From NCBI GenBank assembly GCA_019510305.1, contig JAEKKN010000049.1, positions 1 to 64,000 on the forward strand: a stretch of 64,000 bases of DNA, in the 5' to 3' direction. The DNA comes from Microbacterium sp. Lineage in GTDB: Bacteria > Actinomycetota > Actinomycetes > Actinomycetales > Microbacteriaceae. The translations under genes were made by a program, and so were the position numbers. Positions 29,711 through 38,932 of this stretch are shown in pieces (the first letter of the stretch is position 1; each line of letters opens with the position of its first letter). The notes under the pieces were generated by a model. That model worked only from the letters and a program-made list of their open reading frames with translations, was not told the DNA's origin and searched no databases.

Positions 29711-30648
29711 GAGGCCGACGCATCCGCGTCGGCCTCGACGTCGGCGGCACCAAGATCGACGCCGTCGCGGTCGACGATGCCGACGAGATCGTCGGGCGAC
29801 TGCGTCGGGAGAGCGGTTGGGGAGAGCGAGAGGTCGTCGCGAACATCGTCGCCGCCGTGCGAGCGCTGGCGCGCGAAGCCGAGTTCGAGATCGACGAGGT
29901 GGACTCTGTCGGAGTCGGCATCCCCGGACTCGTGGACGCCGACGCCGGACGGGTGATCCACGCCGTGAATCTCGGGGTGGAGTCGCTCGATCTCGCCGAT
30001 CTCGGTCGCGCGCAGCTCGGCATCGCGTTCCGTGTCGAGAACGACGTCAAGGCGGCAGCGCTCGGCGCTGCGGTCCTGCGCGGCATCACGGGGTCGATGG
30101 CCTATCTGAATCTCGGTACTGGCGTCGCCGCGGGCATCGTCGTCGACGGACGCATCTGGCGCGGGTCCCACGGAACGGCCGGCGAGATCGGGCATCTCTC
30201 CGTCGATCCGAACGGTCGTGTCTGCGGCTGCGGTCAAGTCGGGTGCATCGAGACCCTCTGCGGCGGGGGAGCCCTCGCCAGAGCCTGGGGTCGCCCCGGT
30301 TCGCTGCCGGTGCGCGACATCCTCGACGCTGCGGAAATCGGCGACGCGGATGCCGTGGCGCTGCGCGCCGACCTCTTCCGCGGTGCTGCTGCCGCGACGC
30401 GCGCGCTCGTGCTGTCAGCCGACGTCGAACGCGTCGTCATCGGGGGCGGTCTCACCGCACTCGGCGACCGCCTCGACTCGGGGATCCGCGAGGCCCTCAG
30501 GCAGGATGCCGCGACGTCGGCGTTCATGCGCTCGCTGCGTCTCGATGAGAGAATCGAGGCGCTTCCCGCCGGATCCCCGGCGGCCGCTTTCGGGGCCGCG
30601 CTCGTCGGCGCCTCCGAATCATCGAAGGAGATCGTGTCACATGGCTGA
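29707..30648 (+). CDS. ROK-family sugar kinase, probably N-acetylglucosamine or glucosamine kinase
   Basis: A 313-residue kinase. It has the ATP-binding start GLDVGGTKIDAVAVDD, the catalytic Asp region VENDVKAAALGA, and the zinc motif CGCGQVGCIETLCGG. No HTH is present, so it is an enzyme and not a regulator. GTG start within the ROK regulator stop (GTGA). It overlaps nagB by 8 bases. In this setting it should phosphorylate GlcNAc or GlcN released by the GH20 enzymes, giving the substrate for NagA or NagB. Glucose or mannose kinase remains possible. Confidence 0.85.
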   Translation: MRGRRIRVGLDVGGTKIDAVAVDDADEIVGRLRRESGWGEREVVANIVAAVRALAREAEFEIDEVDSVGVGIPGLVDADAGRVIHAVNLGVESLDLADLGRAQLGIAFRVENDVKAAALGAAVLRGITGSMAYLNLGTGVAAGIVVDGRIWRGSHGTAGEIGHLSVDPNGRVCGCGQVGCIETLCGGGALARAWGRPGSLPVRDILDAAEIGDADAVALRADLFRGAAAATRALVLSADVERVVIGGGLTALGDRLDSGIREALRQDAATSAFMRSLRLDERIEALPAGSPAAAFGAALVGASESSKEIVSHG

Positions 30649-31420
30649 AGTCGTCATCGTCGAGAACAAGGATGCCGCCGGTGCGCTGGTCGCCGAGGAG
30701 ATCATCGCACTGATCGAGAGCCGGCCGGACGCTGTTCTGGGGCTCGCCACAGGCTCGACCCCGCTGCCGGTCTACCAGGCGCTGCGCACGCGGATCTCCG
30801 GAGTAGACGTCTCCCGCGTGCGCGGATTCGCGCTCGACGAGTACGTGGGAATCGATCCTGCGCATCCCGAGAGCTACCGCTCGGTGATCACGCGCGAGGT
30901 CGTCGAACCGCTGGGACTCGACCCGCAGCGCATCCACGTGCCCAACGGGGCAGAGGCGACGATCCAGCATGCCGGTGAGGACTATGAGGCGGCGATCGCA
31001 GAGGCTGGGGGAGTCGACCTGCAGATCCTCGGCATCGGCACCGACGGCCACATCGGCTTCAACGAGCCGGGCTCGTCGTTCGCCTCGAGCACCCGTGTCA
31101 AGACGCTCACCGAGCAGACCCGCGAGGACAACGCGCGCTTCTTCGACTCGATCGACGACGTGCCCCTGCACTGCATCACGCAGGGCCTCGGCACGATCCT
31201 GCGGGCGCGGCATCTGGTGCTCCTCGCCTTCGGCGAAGGCAAGGCGCAGGCCGTGGCGGATGCTGTGGAAGGGCCGCTGTCGGCGATCCTGCCGGGCTCG
31301 GCGATCCAGCTGCACCCGCATGCGACCGTCGTCGTCGATGAGGCTGCGGCATCGAAGCTGAAGCTCGCGGACTACTACCGCTATACGTTCGCCAACAAGC
31401 CGTCGTGGCAGGGCGTCTGA
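30641..31420 (+). CDS. nagB: Glucosamine-6-phosphate deaminase
   Basis: Converts glucosamine-6-phosphate to fructose-6-phosphate and ammonia. The 259-residue length is normal. Motifs are LGLATGSTPLPVYQAL (phosphate loop), RGFALDEYVGI and the catalytic GIGTDGHIGFNEPGSSF. The ATG at 30641 lies inside the end of the kinase gene; longer upstream frames are shadows of it. Last gene of the ROK-kinase-nagB operon; it faces the NUDIX gene. Confidence 0.96.
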   Translation: MAEVVIVENKDAAGALVAEEIIALIESRPDAVLGLATGSTPLPVYQALRTRISGVDVSRVRGFALDEYVGIDPAHPESYRSVITREVVEPLGLDPQRIHVPNGAEATIQHAGEDYEAAIAEAGGVDLQILGIGTDGHIGFNEPGSSFASSTRVKTLTEQTREDNARFFDSIDDVPLHCITQGLGTILRARHLVLLAFGEGKAQAVADAVEGPLSAILPGSAIQLHPHATVVVDEAAASKLKLADYYRYTFANKPSWQGV

Positions 31421-31429
31421 GCCCTCAGA

Positions 31430-31828
31430 TCAGCGGGACCAGGCGATCGGCAGCAGATGCTCCGTGCTCAACGGAGCGAGCGGAAGGTCGACGGCATCCT
31501 CGCGAGTGATCCAGCGCAGTTCGGCGAGCTCCGCCTGCACGGTCACCGCGGTGGGCGCGATCGACGTCGCGAACGCCTGAGCGACGACGCGATGACCGGG
31601 TTCGTTCGCCGCCTCCGAGATGAAGGTGCCGAGCGGCTCGAGGTCCGCTTCGTCGAGCACGACGCCGAGCTCCTCGTGCAGCTCCCGGATCAGCGTCTGC
31701 GCGGCCGTCTCCCCGACCTCCGGCTTTCCTCCCGGCTGCATGAACCTGACGGTGTCCTTCTTCCGGACGACGAGGACCCGTCCTTCGTCGTCGACGATCA
31801 CGGCCGCGCTCACGTGGATGTCAGGCAT
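31430..31828 (-). CDS. NUDIX hydrolase
   Basis: A 132-residue NUDIX protein. The complete NUDIX box reads GGKPEVGET with RELHEELGV, matching Gx5Ex7REUxEExGU. Small stand-alone size suggests an (d)NTP or nucleoside diphosphate sugar pyrophosphatase, but substrate is not predictable. Its start overlaps the end of the FAD oxidase gene by 8 bases, so it is the last gene of a YrdB-oxidase-NUDIX unit. Confidence 0.92.
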   Translation of the reverse strand: MPDIHVSAAVIVDDEGRVLVVRKKDTVRFMQPGGKPEVGETAAQTLIRELHEELGVVLDEADLEPLGTFISEAANEPGHRVVAQAFATSIAPTAVTVQAELAELRWITREDAVDLPLAPLSTEHLLPIAWSR

Positions 31829-33185
31829 GTGCAGCGAACACCTTTCCCTGGTTCAGGATGCCGAGCGGGTCGAACACACGAGCGACCTGCCGCTGGATCT
31901 CCCATTGATCCGCCCCCAGCTCCTCGGCCAGCCAGCGGCTCTTGAGGGTGCCGATGCCGTGCTCGCCGGTGAGGGTTCCACCGAGCGCGATGGCCGCTCG
32001 GAACAGCGCATCGGCCGCCGCCCACACGTGCGGCGGGGTCTCGGGACCTTCGAAGATGAAGTTCGGATGCAGATTGCCGTCTCCCGCGTGTGCGACCGTG
32101 GGAATCGTCAGCGCGTACTCGCGCTCGATTCGCGCGATCTCATCGAACATGGCGGGCATCGCGCTGCGGGGCACCGACACGTCTTCGATCAGAGTCGTGC
32201 CGAGTGCGGCCATCGCGGGGTGCATCGAGCGTCGGATCGTCAGCAGCCGCTCGCCCTCCTCGCGATCGTGCGAGACCTGAACGACTCCGTCGTGGGCCGT
32301 GAGCACGGCGACCACGGCATCCGCTTCGGCGGCGGCCGCAGGTCCGTCGGTCTGGATCGTGAGCTGCGCGGTGCCGGACGGAGGAGAGGGAAGACCGAGC
32401 AGCGACGCGACGGCGGCGAGGCTCGCCGCGTCCATCAGCTCCATGATGGCGGGCTGGATGCCTGCGGCGGTGACCGCGGCGGATGCTGCGGCCGCTGTCC
32501 GCACACCGGGAAAGGTCGCCGCGATCGTGCACGTCGTGCCCTCGACGAGACGGCGCAGCTTCAGAGTCGCACCGACGATCACGCCCAGGACGCCCTCCGA
32601 CCCGATCACCAACGACGTGAGGTCGAGGCCGGTCACGCCCTTGACGCTGCGATGGCCGAGATGCAGGAGCCGTCCGTCGGCGAGGACGAGGTCGACGCCG
32701 AGCACCGCGTCTCGCACGACGCCGTACTTTGCGCAGAGCAAGCCGCCGGCGCCGGTGGCGATGTTGCCGCCGACCGTCGAGATGCTGCGGCTCGCGGGAT
32801 CCGGCGCCCACCAGAGGCCGTGCGGAGCGAGCATGTCGTTGAGGTCGGCGTTGAGGATGCCCGGCTCGACGACCGCGAGCAGATCGTCGGTGCGGATCTC
32901 ATGCACCGCCGTCATCCGGGCTGTGGACAGCACGATCTCGCCGGATCCGGCGTTCGCGCCCCCGGCGAGACCTGTCCCCGCTCCGCGGACCACGATCGGC
33001 GTGCGGGTCTCCGTGGCGATACGGCATACCTGCTGCACGTGTTCGACGGTCAGTGCATGCACGATTGCGAGCGGGGCTCCCGATGCCATGTGGCCGGATC
33101 GGTCGCCGCGGCAGGCCTCGAGCGCTGCGGAGTCGGTGTCGACGATGTCGCCGAGAGCGGCACGCAGCTGCTCGATCACGGTCAT
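31821..33185 (-). CDS. FAD-linked oxidase, GlcD / D-lactate dehydrogenase type
   Basis: A 454-residue flavoenzyme that oxidises a 2-hydroxy acid such as D-lactate or glycolate. N-terminal FAD_binding_4 domain: IVVRGAGTGLAGGANAGSG and VGGNIATGAGG contact FAD. C-terminal FAD-oxidase domain (from about residue 215) has the family end TVAHAGDGNLHPNF and LTGEHGIGTLK. The start at 33185 overlaps the yrdB stop (ATGA); the longer frame is a shadow. No iron-sulphur subunit is nearby, so it probably acts alone. Confidence 0.92.
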   Translation of the reverse strand: MTVIEQLRAALGDIVDTDSAALEACRGDRSGHMASGAPLAIVHALTVEHVQQVCRIATETRTPIVVRGAGTGLAGGANAGSGEIVLSTARMTAVHEIRTDDLLAVVEPGILNADLNDMLAPHGLWWAPDPASRSISTVGGNIATGAGGLLCAKYGVVRDAVLGVDLVLADGRLLHLGHRSVKGVTGLDLTSLVIGSEGVLGVIVGATLKLRRLVEGTTCTIAATFPGVRTAAAASAAVTAAGIQPAIMELMDAASLAAVASLLGLPSPPSGTAQLTIQTDGPAAAAEADAVVAVLTAHDGVVQVSHDREEGERLLTIRRSMHPAMAALGTTLIEDVSVPRSAMPAMFDEIARIEREYALTIPTVAHAGDGNLHPNFIFEGPETPPHVWAAADALFRAAIALGGTLTGEHGIGTLKSRWLAEELGADQWEIQRQVARVFDPLGILNQGKVFAAHA

Positions 33186-33553
33186 GACAGGCTGCGACGC
33201 CCGCTGACGACTCCTGCGCCGACGGCGACGATCGCGAATGCGAGGCCGATGAAGGGCTGGTCCATGAGCCACCAGGCGATCGTCACGCCGACGTAGATCA
33301 GCAACTCGACCGCCGCACGCAGGAACGGGTGCAGTCGCAGCACCGCTTTCGGCGAGAGAAAGAGCGCCCAGACGAGGAGCACGACGACCGGCGCCCCGAT
33401 GCCGAGGACGATGTTCCACGGCATCGGCCACGTGGCGAAGCCCCAGAGAGCCAGCGTCCCGATCGCGACCACCAGGACGATGGCGCGGATGACGTCGAGA
33501 ACGGTGACGTTCGGACGGTCGACGCCGGGTACGGGTGCGGATTGCTGGGACAT
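33182..33553 (-). CDS. YrdB-family (DUF2568) membrane protein
   Basis: A 123-residue protein with four hydrophobic segments (about 18-38, 44-65, 78-98, 100-118), which matches the size and topology of the YrdB/DUF2568 family. Function is unknown. It begins 27 bases after the sigma-fusion gene stop and overlaps the oxidase gene by 4 bases, so all four genes 35563-31430 may form one unit. Confidence 0.78.
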   Translation of the reverse strand: MSQQSAPVPGVDRPNVTVLDVIRAIVLVVAIGTLALWGFATWPMPWNIVLGIGAPVVVLLVWALFLSPKAVLRLHPFLRAAVELLIYVGVTIAWWLMDQPFIGLAFAIVAVGAGVVSGRRSLS

Positions 33554-33580
33554 GCTCCCAGTCTATTCGCCGCCCGGAGG

Positions 33581-35563
33581 CTACTCGGTCGGTGTCGCAG
33601 CGGGGTCGAGGACGCCGGTGGTCGCGTCGACGACCGTCTCGACGGGGCCCTGCTGCTCGGGGGCGGCGGGCTCGGTCGGGGCGGGGACCGTCTCGACTGC
33701 GGGTGCAGGCTCGACGAGTACCGGTTCGGTGGGTGCAGCCTCGATCGGTGCGGTGTCGTCGGCGACGCTATCGACGGGGGCCGGGTCGGTGACTGCTGGA
33801 ACGACCGGCTCGGCGGGTGCGGTTGCCGGGACGTCAGCCAACAGGCAGAGCAGGTCCCCTGGGTAGAAGCTGTTCAGGTCCTGCAGTGTGGTGGAGAACG
33901 CGGTGCCGTTCAACCCGTCGGCGGTGTAGAAGAAGTCGACGGTCGCGTTGCTGCAGATCTGCGCGAGTGTGGGTCGCAGATCGATGGTGCCGTAGCCGAT
34001 GGTGGGATCGGCTTCCGTCTCGACGAGCTCGGTCTCGCCGTTGCCCCCCGTGCCGCCGTCGATCAACGTCGTCACGGTCATTCCCGGCGTGCCCGAGACG
34101 GGAACGGTGTAGTGCGTGACGAGGCCTTCGAACCGCACATCTGCGTCGGCCACAGTCGGCGTCCCTGCGGGGGGTGCCGGGTCCACCGGATCTACCGGAT
34201 CCACCGGGTCCACCGGCTTCTCCGGGTCGACGGGCTTCTCCGGATCGGTCGGCTTCTCCGGCGCCACCGGGGGAGTGGTCGGCGCGGTCGTGACCGGCGC
34301 CTCCTCGACGAGCGGCTGCTCCTCGGCGGGATCGGTCGCAGGCGGAGTCGGCTCCTCCGCAGGCGGCGTCTCGATGACGAGAGGCGATTCCGTCGTCATC
34401 GAGTCGTCGGGAGCGATGTCGGTCGAGATCGACGACGACGAGTCGGCTGCCGCGGCATCCGGCAGCGACGTTGCCGGGCTGGCGCCGGAGAGCGCAGGCA
34501 AGATCGTCGACGCGGCGACGACGCCCGCCACGATGAGAACCGCCGACCCGGCGCCCACCAGCGCGCCGATCCCGGTGAGCGCTCCACCGGCCGTGCTGCC
34601 GGCTGCTCCCGCGGAGCCGCCGGCTCCCGCGGAACCGGCGCCGCTGCCTCCGGTCGATCCGCTGCCGGCCGAGACACCGCCGACGGCCGCGCCGCCGGCG
34701 ACGACGCCGCCCTGGATGACGCTCGACGGCATCGCGGCGAGTGCGACGATCGGCGTGCCGCCGCCCTGCAGCGTTGCGAGATAGCCGGCCGAGCCGGCGA
34801 TCCCGAGGACGAGGGGGAGCAGTACGAGGGCGAGACGAGTGGAGACGTCCTTCGCCTCGGCCGCGACGATCATGCAGCGGGCGCACTCGTCGAGGTGCTG
34901 TTCCAGGCGCTTGTGATCGCGCGTGCCGAGGTTGCCGCGAGAGTAGGCGCCGAGGTGCTCGATGGTCCACTGGCATTCTGAGCCGGGCTCCGCGCTGCGC
35001 AGATGAGCCTGGATCCATGCCTCGCGCAGCCCTTCACGCGCGCGGAAGGCGAGCTGAGACACGGCACCGGCCTTCATGCCCAGCAGCGGCGCCACCTCGT
35101 TCGGCTTCATCTGCTCGATCTCGGTGTACCAGAGCACCTCCTGCCAGCGGGAGGGAAGACTGCGGAAGGCCTGAGCAGTCAGGCTGCGATCGAGCGCCTC
35201 GTTCGACGCCTGCTCGGTGCTGTCGGGATCGGCGACCGAGTCGAGCTCGTCGATGGCGGATTCCCGTCGCGAGCGACCCCAGGCGGCAGCGGTGTTGCGG
35301 ATGCTGGTGAACAGATAGGCGCGGAAGGACCCGTTCGGACCGCCGCCCTTGATGATCGCCTGGTAGATGCGGGTGTACGACTCCTGCACGAGATCGTCGG
35401 CGTCGATCGACGAGGTGATAGATCGCGCGACCGACATGCCAGAGGGGTAATGACGTCGCCAGAGTTCGCCGAACGCCTCCGCATCACCCGAGCGGGTGCG
35501 CAGAACCAGTTCGGCATCGGCGATCGTGTCGTCGTGCAGGGTGTTCTCGTCGTCCACAGCCAT
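33581..35563 (-). CDS. ECF-type sigma factor fused to zinc-finger, membrane and extracytoplasmic domains
   Basis: A 660-residue protein. Residues about 20-95 are sigma region 2 (SIDADDLVQESYTRIYQAI). About 125-180 are region 4 (LPSRWQEVLWYTEIEQMKPNEVAPLLGM). About 195-240 are a zf-HC2 anti-sigma-like finger (His, then HLDECARCMIVAAE). Then come two hydrophobic segments (about 248-275 and 350-380), a long Pro/Thr/Glu-rich region with VDP/EKP repeats, a folded-looking domain with two Cys, and a Pro/Ala-rich end. It reads like a sigma factor and its membrane anti-sigma in one chain. Start MAVDDENTLHDD at 35563 is where sigma similarity can begin. Confidence 0.85.
   Translation of the reverse strand: MAVDDENTLHDDTIADAELVLRTRSGDAEAFGELWRRHYPSGMSVARSITSSIDADDLVQESYTRIYQAIIKGGGPNGSFRAYLFTSIRNTAAAWGRSRRESAIDELDSVADPDSTEQASNEALDRSLTAQAFRSLPSRWQEVLWYTEIEQMKPNEVAPLLGMKAGAVSQLAFRAREGLREAWIQAHLRSAEPGSECQWTIEHLGAYSRGNLGTRDHKRLEQHLDECARCMIVAAEAKDVSTRLALVLLPLVLGIAGSAGYLATLQGGGTPIVALAAMPSSVIQGGVVAGGAAVGGVSAGSGSTGGSGAGSAGAGGSAGAAGSTAGGALTGIGALVGAGSAVLIVAGVVAASTILPALSGASPATSLPDAAAADSSSSISTDIAPDDSMTTESPLVIETPPAEEPTPPATDPAEEQPLVEEAPVTTAPTTPPVAPEKPTDPEKPVDPEKPVDPVDPVDPVDPAPPAGTPTVADADVRFEGLVTHYTVPVSGTPGMTVTTLIDGGTGGNGETELVETEADPTIGYGTIDLRPTLAQICSNATVDFFYTADGLNGTAFSTTLQDLNSFYPGDLLCLLADVPATAPAEPVVPAVTDPAPVDSVADDTAPIEAAPTEPVLVEPAPAVETVPAPTEPAAPEQQGPVETVVDATTGVLDPAATPTE
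34180..34260. repeat. Short tandem repeat inside the sigma-fusion gene
   Basis: About nine imperfect units of the 9-base type ggtccaccg / gatctaccg / gcttctccg. They encode the alternating VDP and EKP units of the periplasmic linker. Such repeats change length easily, in whole codons. Confidence 0.7.
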
Positions 35564-36051
35564 CCATCTGTCGTGAAAGGCGGATGCGCCTTCACAAGAA
35601 GAGACGCGCAAGCGTCGTCTTCATCACGCGTCTTTCCATTCTCACCCGAAATTCTCAGCCTGGCCACCCCTCAACCCAATTGACCCGAAATCCGCAGGAT
35701 CGGGAGAATCCCTGTTCGCGAGGGAAACTGAGCCGGCGGCGAGCTGGAGTTCGGAAGATTCTCGAAAAACTTCTGAGAACTCGCGTAATGAATCGAGTGG
35801 CGCGTCGTCTCATCATGCAGAGACAGCTGATGGAACGCCACCGGGGGGCGGGGTTCCTAGGCGCTGGTGCGAGGGGTAACAGCACCGGCAGGGCGGGTCG
35901 GGAGCCTCGGGGGAGGAGTTCCCGGCCGCCCTCTCTGAAAAACGGGGATGTGGGGATGAGGCCGCCGATCTGGGGACCGGTGGCCTCCCACTCCCGCAGA
36001 ACAGAATGATCGGAGTGCGCAGAGCTGCGCGTCGCTGCGCGAGGCGTGGTT
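35564..36051. other. 488-base intergenic region without convincing genes
   Basis: It lies between the sigma-fusion start and the nagA stop, both on the minus strand. Open frames exist on both strands but lack the GC3 pattern and a ribosome site. gcgcag near 36019 and ctgcgc near 36035 can form a hairpin that might end nagA transcription. The right part must contain the sigma gene's promoter, which I could not identify. Confidence 0.5.
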
Positions 36052-37216
36052 TCAGAGAGTCGGCCGCTCTCCCACCCATACGTGCACGACGCGCAGCTCC
36101 GCATCCATGAGCACGGCATCGCCGCAGCATCCGATCTGCAGCGATCCGAACGCATCACCGACGCCGATCGCCCGTGCCGGCGTCTCCGTCAGGGCGCGTA
36201 CGACCTGGGGCAGTGCCACACCTGCGCCGACGGCGCGCTGCAGCGCCACGTCCTGGGTGAGGGTCGAACCGGCGATCGACCCGGTGTCGTCAGCGCGGGC
36301 GATGCCGTTCTCGACGGTGACGCTCACCGCTCCCAGGTCGTAGTGCCCGTCGGCGCTGCCCGCGGCGGCCATCGCATCCGTGATCAGGGCCACCCGACCC
36401 GGTGCCGAGTCGAACAGAAGCTTGATCACGAACGGATCGAGGTGGACGTCGTCGGCGATGCCTTCGAGGACGACCCGGTGGTCTGCGGCCGCGGCCAGGA
36501 CAGGGCCGGGTGCGCGGTGATGGATGCCGGGCATCGCGTTGAAGGCGTGCGTGAGAATCGACGCACCCGCTTCGAAGGCCCCGTTCGCCGTTGCGGCATC
36601 GGCGTTCGTGTGCCCGACAGCCGCGGCGGCTCCGGCGGCGACGATCTGCCTGACGGCGTCGAGGCCGCCGGGCAGCTCGGGGGCGACGGTGACCTGGCGC
36701 ACGGTGCCGCGCCCGGCCTCGAGCAGGCGAGCGACGTCGGCCGCCGCCGGTTCGCGCAGCAGCGAGGGCTCATGCGCGCCGTGGTGCCCCGGATCGAGGA
36801 AAGGCCCCTCGAGGTGCGAACCGAGGATGTCGGAGTCGGTCTTCATCAGGTCGGCGATGGCGGATACGCTGCGGGCGAGATCGTCGAGCGACGCGGTGAC
36901 CAGCGAGACGACCGCGCGCGTCGTGCCATGGGCGCGATGAAGTTCGCGGCCGGTGCGGATCGCGTCGACGCCGTCGTCGAAAGCGGCGCCGGCGCCGCCA
37001 TGTCCGTGGATGTCGACGCGTGAGCAGGGCATCCGCTCCGGCGAGCTCCCGCGCATCGACGACCACGTCCGCAGGTGACCAGGCCGCGCCCGTGCCGCGA
37101 GCCGCAACGACGCCCTTCTCGATGCGCACCCAGCCGTCTTCGACGATCTCTCCGCGGTCGACGATGCGGGCGGAGTGGATGACGAGCGAGCCCGTCGTGG
37201 TGCGGTGAACCGTCAT
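36052..37216 (-). pseudogene. nagA: N-acetylglucosamine-6-phosphate deacetylase, frameshifted
   Basis: The first 66 or so codons (MTVHRTTTGSLVIHSARIVDRG to ELAGADALLT) read in one frame. The rest, from VDIHGHGGAGAAF to the end, reads in another. The break is at about 37018-37024. Homologues have LTPGFxDxHxHG here, so loss of about eight bases encoding PGF fits. Downstream motifs are intact: HLEGPFLDPGHHGAH, VGHTNADAAT, HAFNAMPGIHH and LITDAMAAAG. If real, GlcNAc-6-P deacetylation is lost at this locus. A sequencing or assembly error is the alternative. The start overlaps the GH20 stop by 4 bases. Confidence 0.82.
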
Positions 37217-38724
37217 CGTTCGCTCCAGGAGACCTCGGCGCTGCGGTGGAAGGCGATGCCCTCAGCATTCCACAGGGGAGCGAGAGCGCCCAGACGTGAG
37301 CGGAACGACTCCCACGTGCGCGCAGGGCTCTCCCGCGGCGACCACCCGATCTCGGCGTGGGCAGCGGCGCGCGGGAAAGCCAGCTGCTCGACATCGGAGT
37401 AGTTCGGGGTCGTCTCGCTCCACAGCGGGGCCTCGATCCCGAGGATCGCCGCAGCGGGCACGTCGAGGACGGCGGTCGGGTCCCATTCGTATGCGGTCCG
37501 CACATCGATGATCCCGGCCCAGTCGAGGCCGAGGGGGAAGTCGGGCGCGTACTTCATGTCGAGATAGGCGGCGTCGGACGGCGACATGATCAGTGCGCCG
37601 CCACGATCGACGAAGCGGGCGGCCTCATCGGCATGCGTGCCCTGCGGCGAGGTCGAGCCCCAGTACTGTCCGACGGTTCCCTGGGCGATGTTCTCGGCGG
37701 AGCCCATCTCGTGCCAGGCGACGGGTGTCTTGCCCGCTTCGACGACGATCGCGGTCGCTCGCGACGCGAACAGATCGAAGTCCGCCTGGGGCGTGCCGAG
37801 CGATTCGTCTCCGCCGACATGGATGTACGGTCCGGGAGTCATCTCCACGAGCTCTCGTACGACGTCGCGCACGAAGTCGTAGGTGCGCTCCTCGTGGATG
37901 CGGACGCTGGAGTGGCCGACGCCCCACCCCGTGTACCTCTCGCCGGCGACGGGCAGCGGCTGCCCGAGGCGTGCGGAGTCGGCGATCAGGTCGTCGTTGA
38001 GCACCGGCGCCTCCACGAGCTCGGGATAGGCGACGCCGATCGCGTGCGTGTGACCGGGCAGGTCGATCTCGGGGATCACGATCATGTGGCGCGATGCCGC
38101 GTAGGCGACGATCTCGCGGTAGTCGTCCTTCGAATAGAAGCCGCCGGGGTCGCCGTCGGCGGATGTCGATGACGACAGCTCGGTGAGCCGGGGCCAGGAA
38201 TCGATATGGATGCGCCATCCCTGGTCGTCGCTGAGGTGCAGATGCAGGTGGTTGAACTTGAGGGCGCTCGTGCTGTCGATGAACCGCTTCACATCGTCGA
38301 CCCCGAAGAAGTGGCGGGCCACGTCGAGCATCACGCCGCGGCGGGGGAACCGTGGAGCGTCCGTGATCTGCACGCGGAGGAATCCCCAGGTGCCGTCCTC
38401 GTCTTCGCGCAGCAGCTGCAGGAGCGTCTGCACGCCATAGAAAAGCCCTGCCCCGTCGGCGCCGACGATCTCGGCGGAGTCGGCGATCGCGAGAGAGTAT
38501 CCCTCGGGCGAGCCGTTCGTCGGATCGATGCGAAGGGTGATCTCCGCCGGGCCGTCGGTGGACGGCAGGCGGATGCCGCTGCGCCGCTCGACCGCATCGA
38601 TCAACTGCGTGGTGGCGTCTGCCGGTCCGGTGACACGGAGGGCCGGGGTGACCGGCATCCGTCCTTCCCCTGTGGTCGCGGACACGGGTGCCGGCACGAG
38701 CGGCAGGGGATGGGGAAAGACCAT
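37213..38724 (-). CDS. GH20 beta-N-acetylhexosaminidase
   Basis: A 503-residue hexosaminidase that removes terminal GlcNAc or GalNAc by substrate-assisted catalysis. An N-terminal GH20b domain (about 1-125) precedes the barrel. The barrel has GVMLDVARHFF, HLHLHLSDDQGWR, EIDLPGHTHAI and the catalytic Asp-Glu in HVGGDESLG. No signal peptide, so cytoplasmic. On the minus strand TAGGTT lies six bases before the ATG, suggesting a leaderless message. It is translationally coupled to nagA (ATGA). Confidence 0.94.
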   Translation of the reverse strand: MVFPHPLPLVPAPVSATTGEGRMPVTPALRVTGPADATTQLIDAVERRSGIRLPSTDGPAEITLRIDPTNGSPEGYSLAIADSAEIVGADGAGLFYGVQTLLQLLREDEDGTWGFLRVQITDAPRFPRRGVMLDVARHFFGVDDVKRFIDSTSALKFNHLHLHLSDDQGWRIHIDSWPRLTELSSSTSADGDPGGFYSKDDYREIVAYAASRHMIVIPEIDLPGHTHAIGVAYPELVEAPVLNDDLIADSARLGQPLPVAGERYTGWGVGHSSVRIHEERTYDFVRDVVRELVEMTPGPYIHVGGDESLGTPQADFDLFASRATAIVVEAGKTPVAWHEMGSAENIAQGTVGQYWGSTSPQGTHADEAARFVDRGGALIMSPSDAAYLDMKYAPDFPLGLDWAGIIDVRTAYEWDPTAVLDVPAAAILGIEAPLWSETTPNYSDVEQLAFPRAAAHAEIGWSPRESPARTWESFRSRLGALAPLWNAEGIAFHRSAEVSWSER

Positions 38725-38801
38725 GAACAAAACCTATCGTGCGGGTGCACGGCCTGAACAGGGCGGATGTCATCCAGGGCGCTTCGCGCTGCGGCATCCG
38801 C

Positions 38802-38807
38802 TATGCT
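38802..38807 (+). promoter_or_regulatory. -10 box of the riboswitch-glyA transcript
   Basis: TATGCT at 38802-38807 is placed so that transcription would begin at about 38814, exactly where the ZTP aptamer starts. Confidence 0.55.
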
Positions 38808-38813
38808 CGTAAC

Positions 38814-38890
38814 CGTCGCGACTGGCGTCTGGGTGGACTACCACCGGGGAGCGACTGACCACGGAATTCGACCGCGCGCCTGGGCCGATG
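38814..38890 (+). ncRNA. ZTP (pfl) riboswitch upstream of glyA
   Basis: The stretch has the conserved blocks of the pfl/ZTP aptamer in order: cgcgactggcg, then gtggactaccaccggggagcg, then a variable linker, then ccgcgcgcctgggcc. It ends 43 bases before the glyA ATG. The aptamer senses ZTP/ZMP, which rise when 10-formyl-THF is short, and switches on one-carbon genes. Location before glyA and folD is classic for this RNA. Confidence 0.9.
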
Positions 38891-38932
38891 GAAGCACCCC
38901 CTTTCGAATCCGTTGTCAGAGGAGCACGTCAC

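Noticed and set aside
34180..34260. Possible CRISPR-like repeat array
   Set aside because: Units are 9 bases, contiguous, in frame within a gene, and encode VDP/EKP repeats.
35584..36158. Open frames on both strands in the 35.6-36.1 kb gap
   Set aside because: No GC3 periodicity, no ribosome site, no recognised motif.
37018..37024. Programmed frameshift in nagA
   Set aside because: No slippery heptamer or stimulatory stem seen, and residues of the conserved PGF segment are missing, which points to a deletion.
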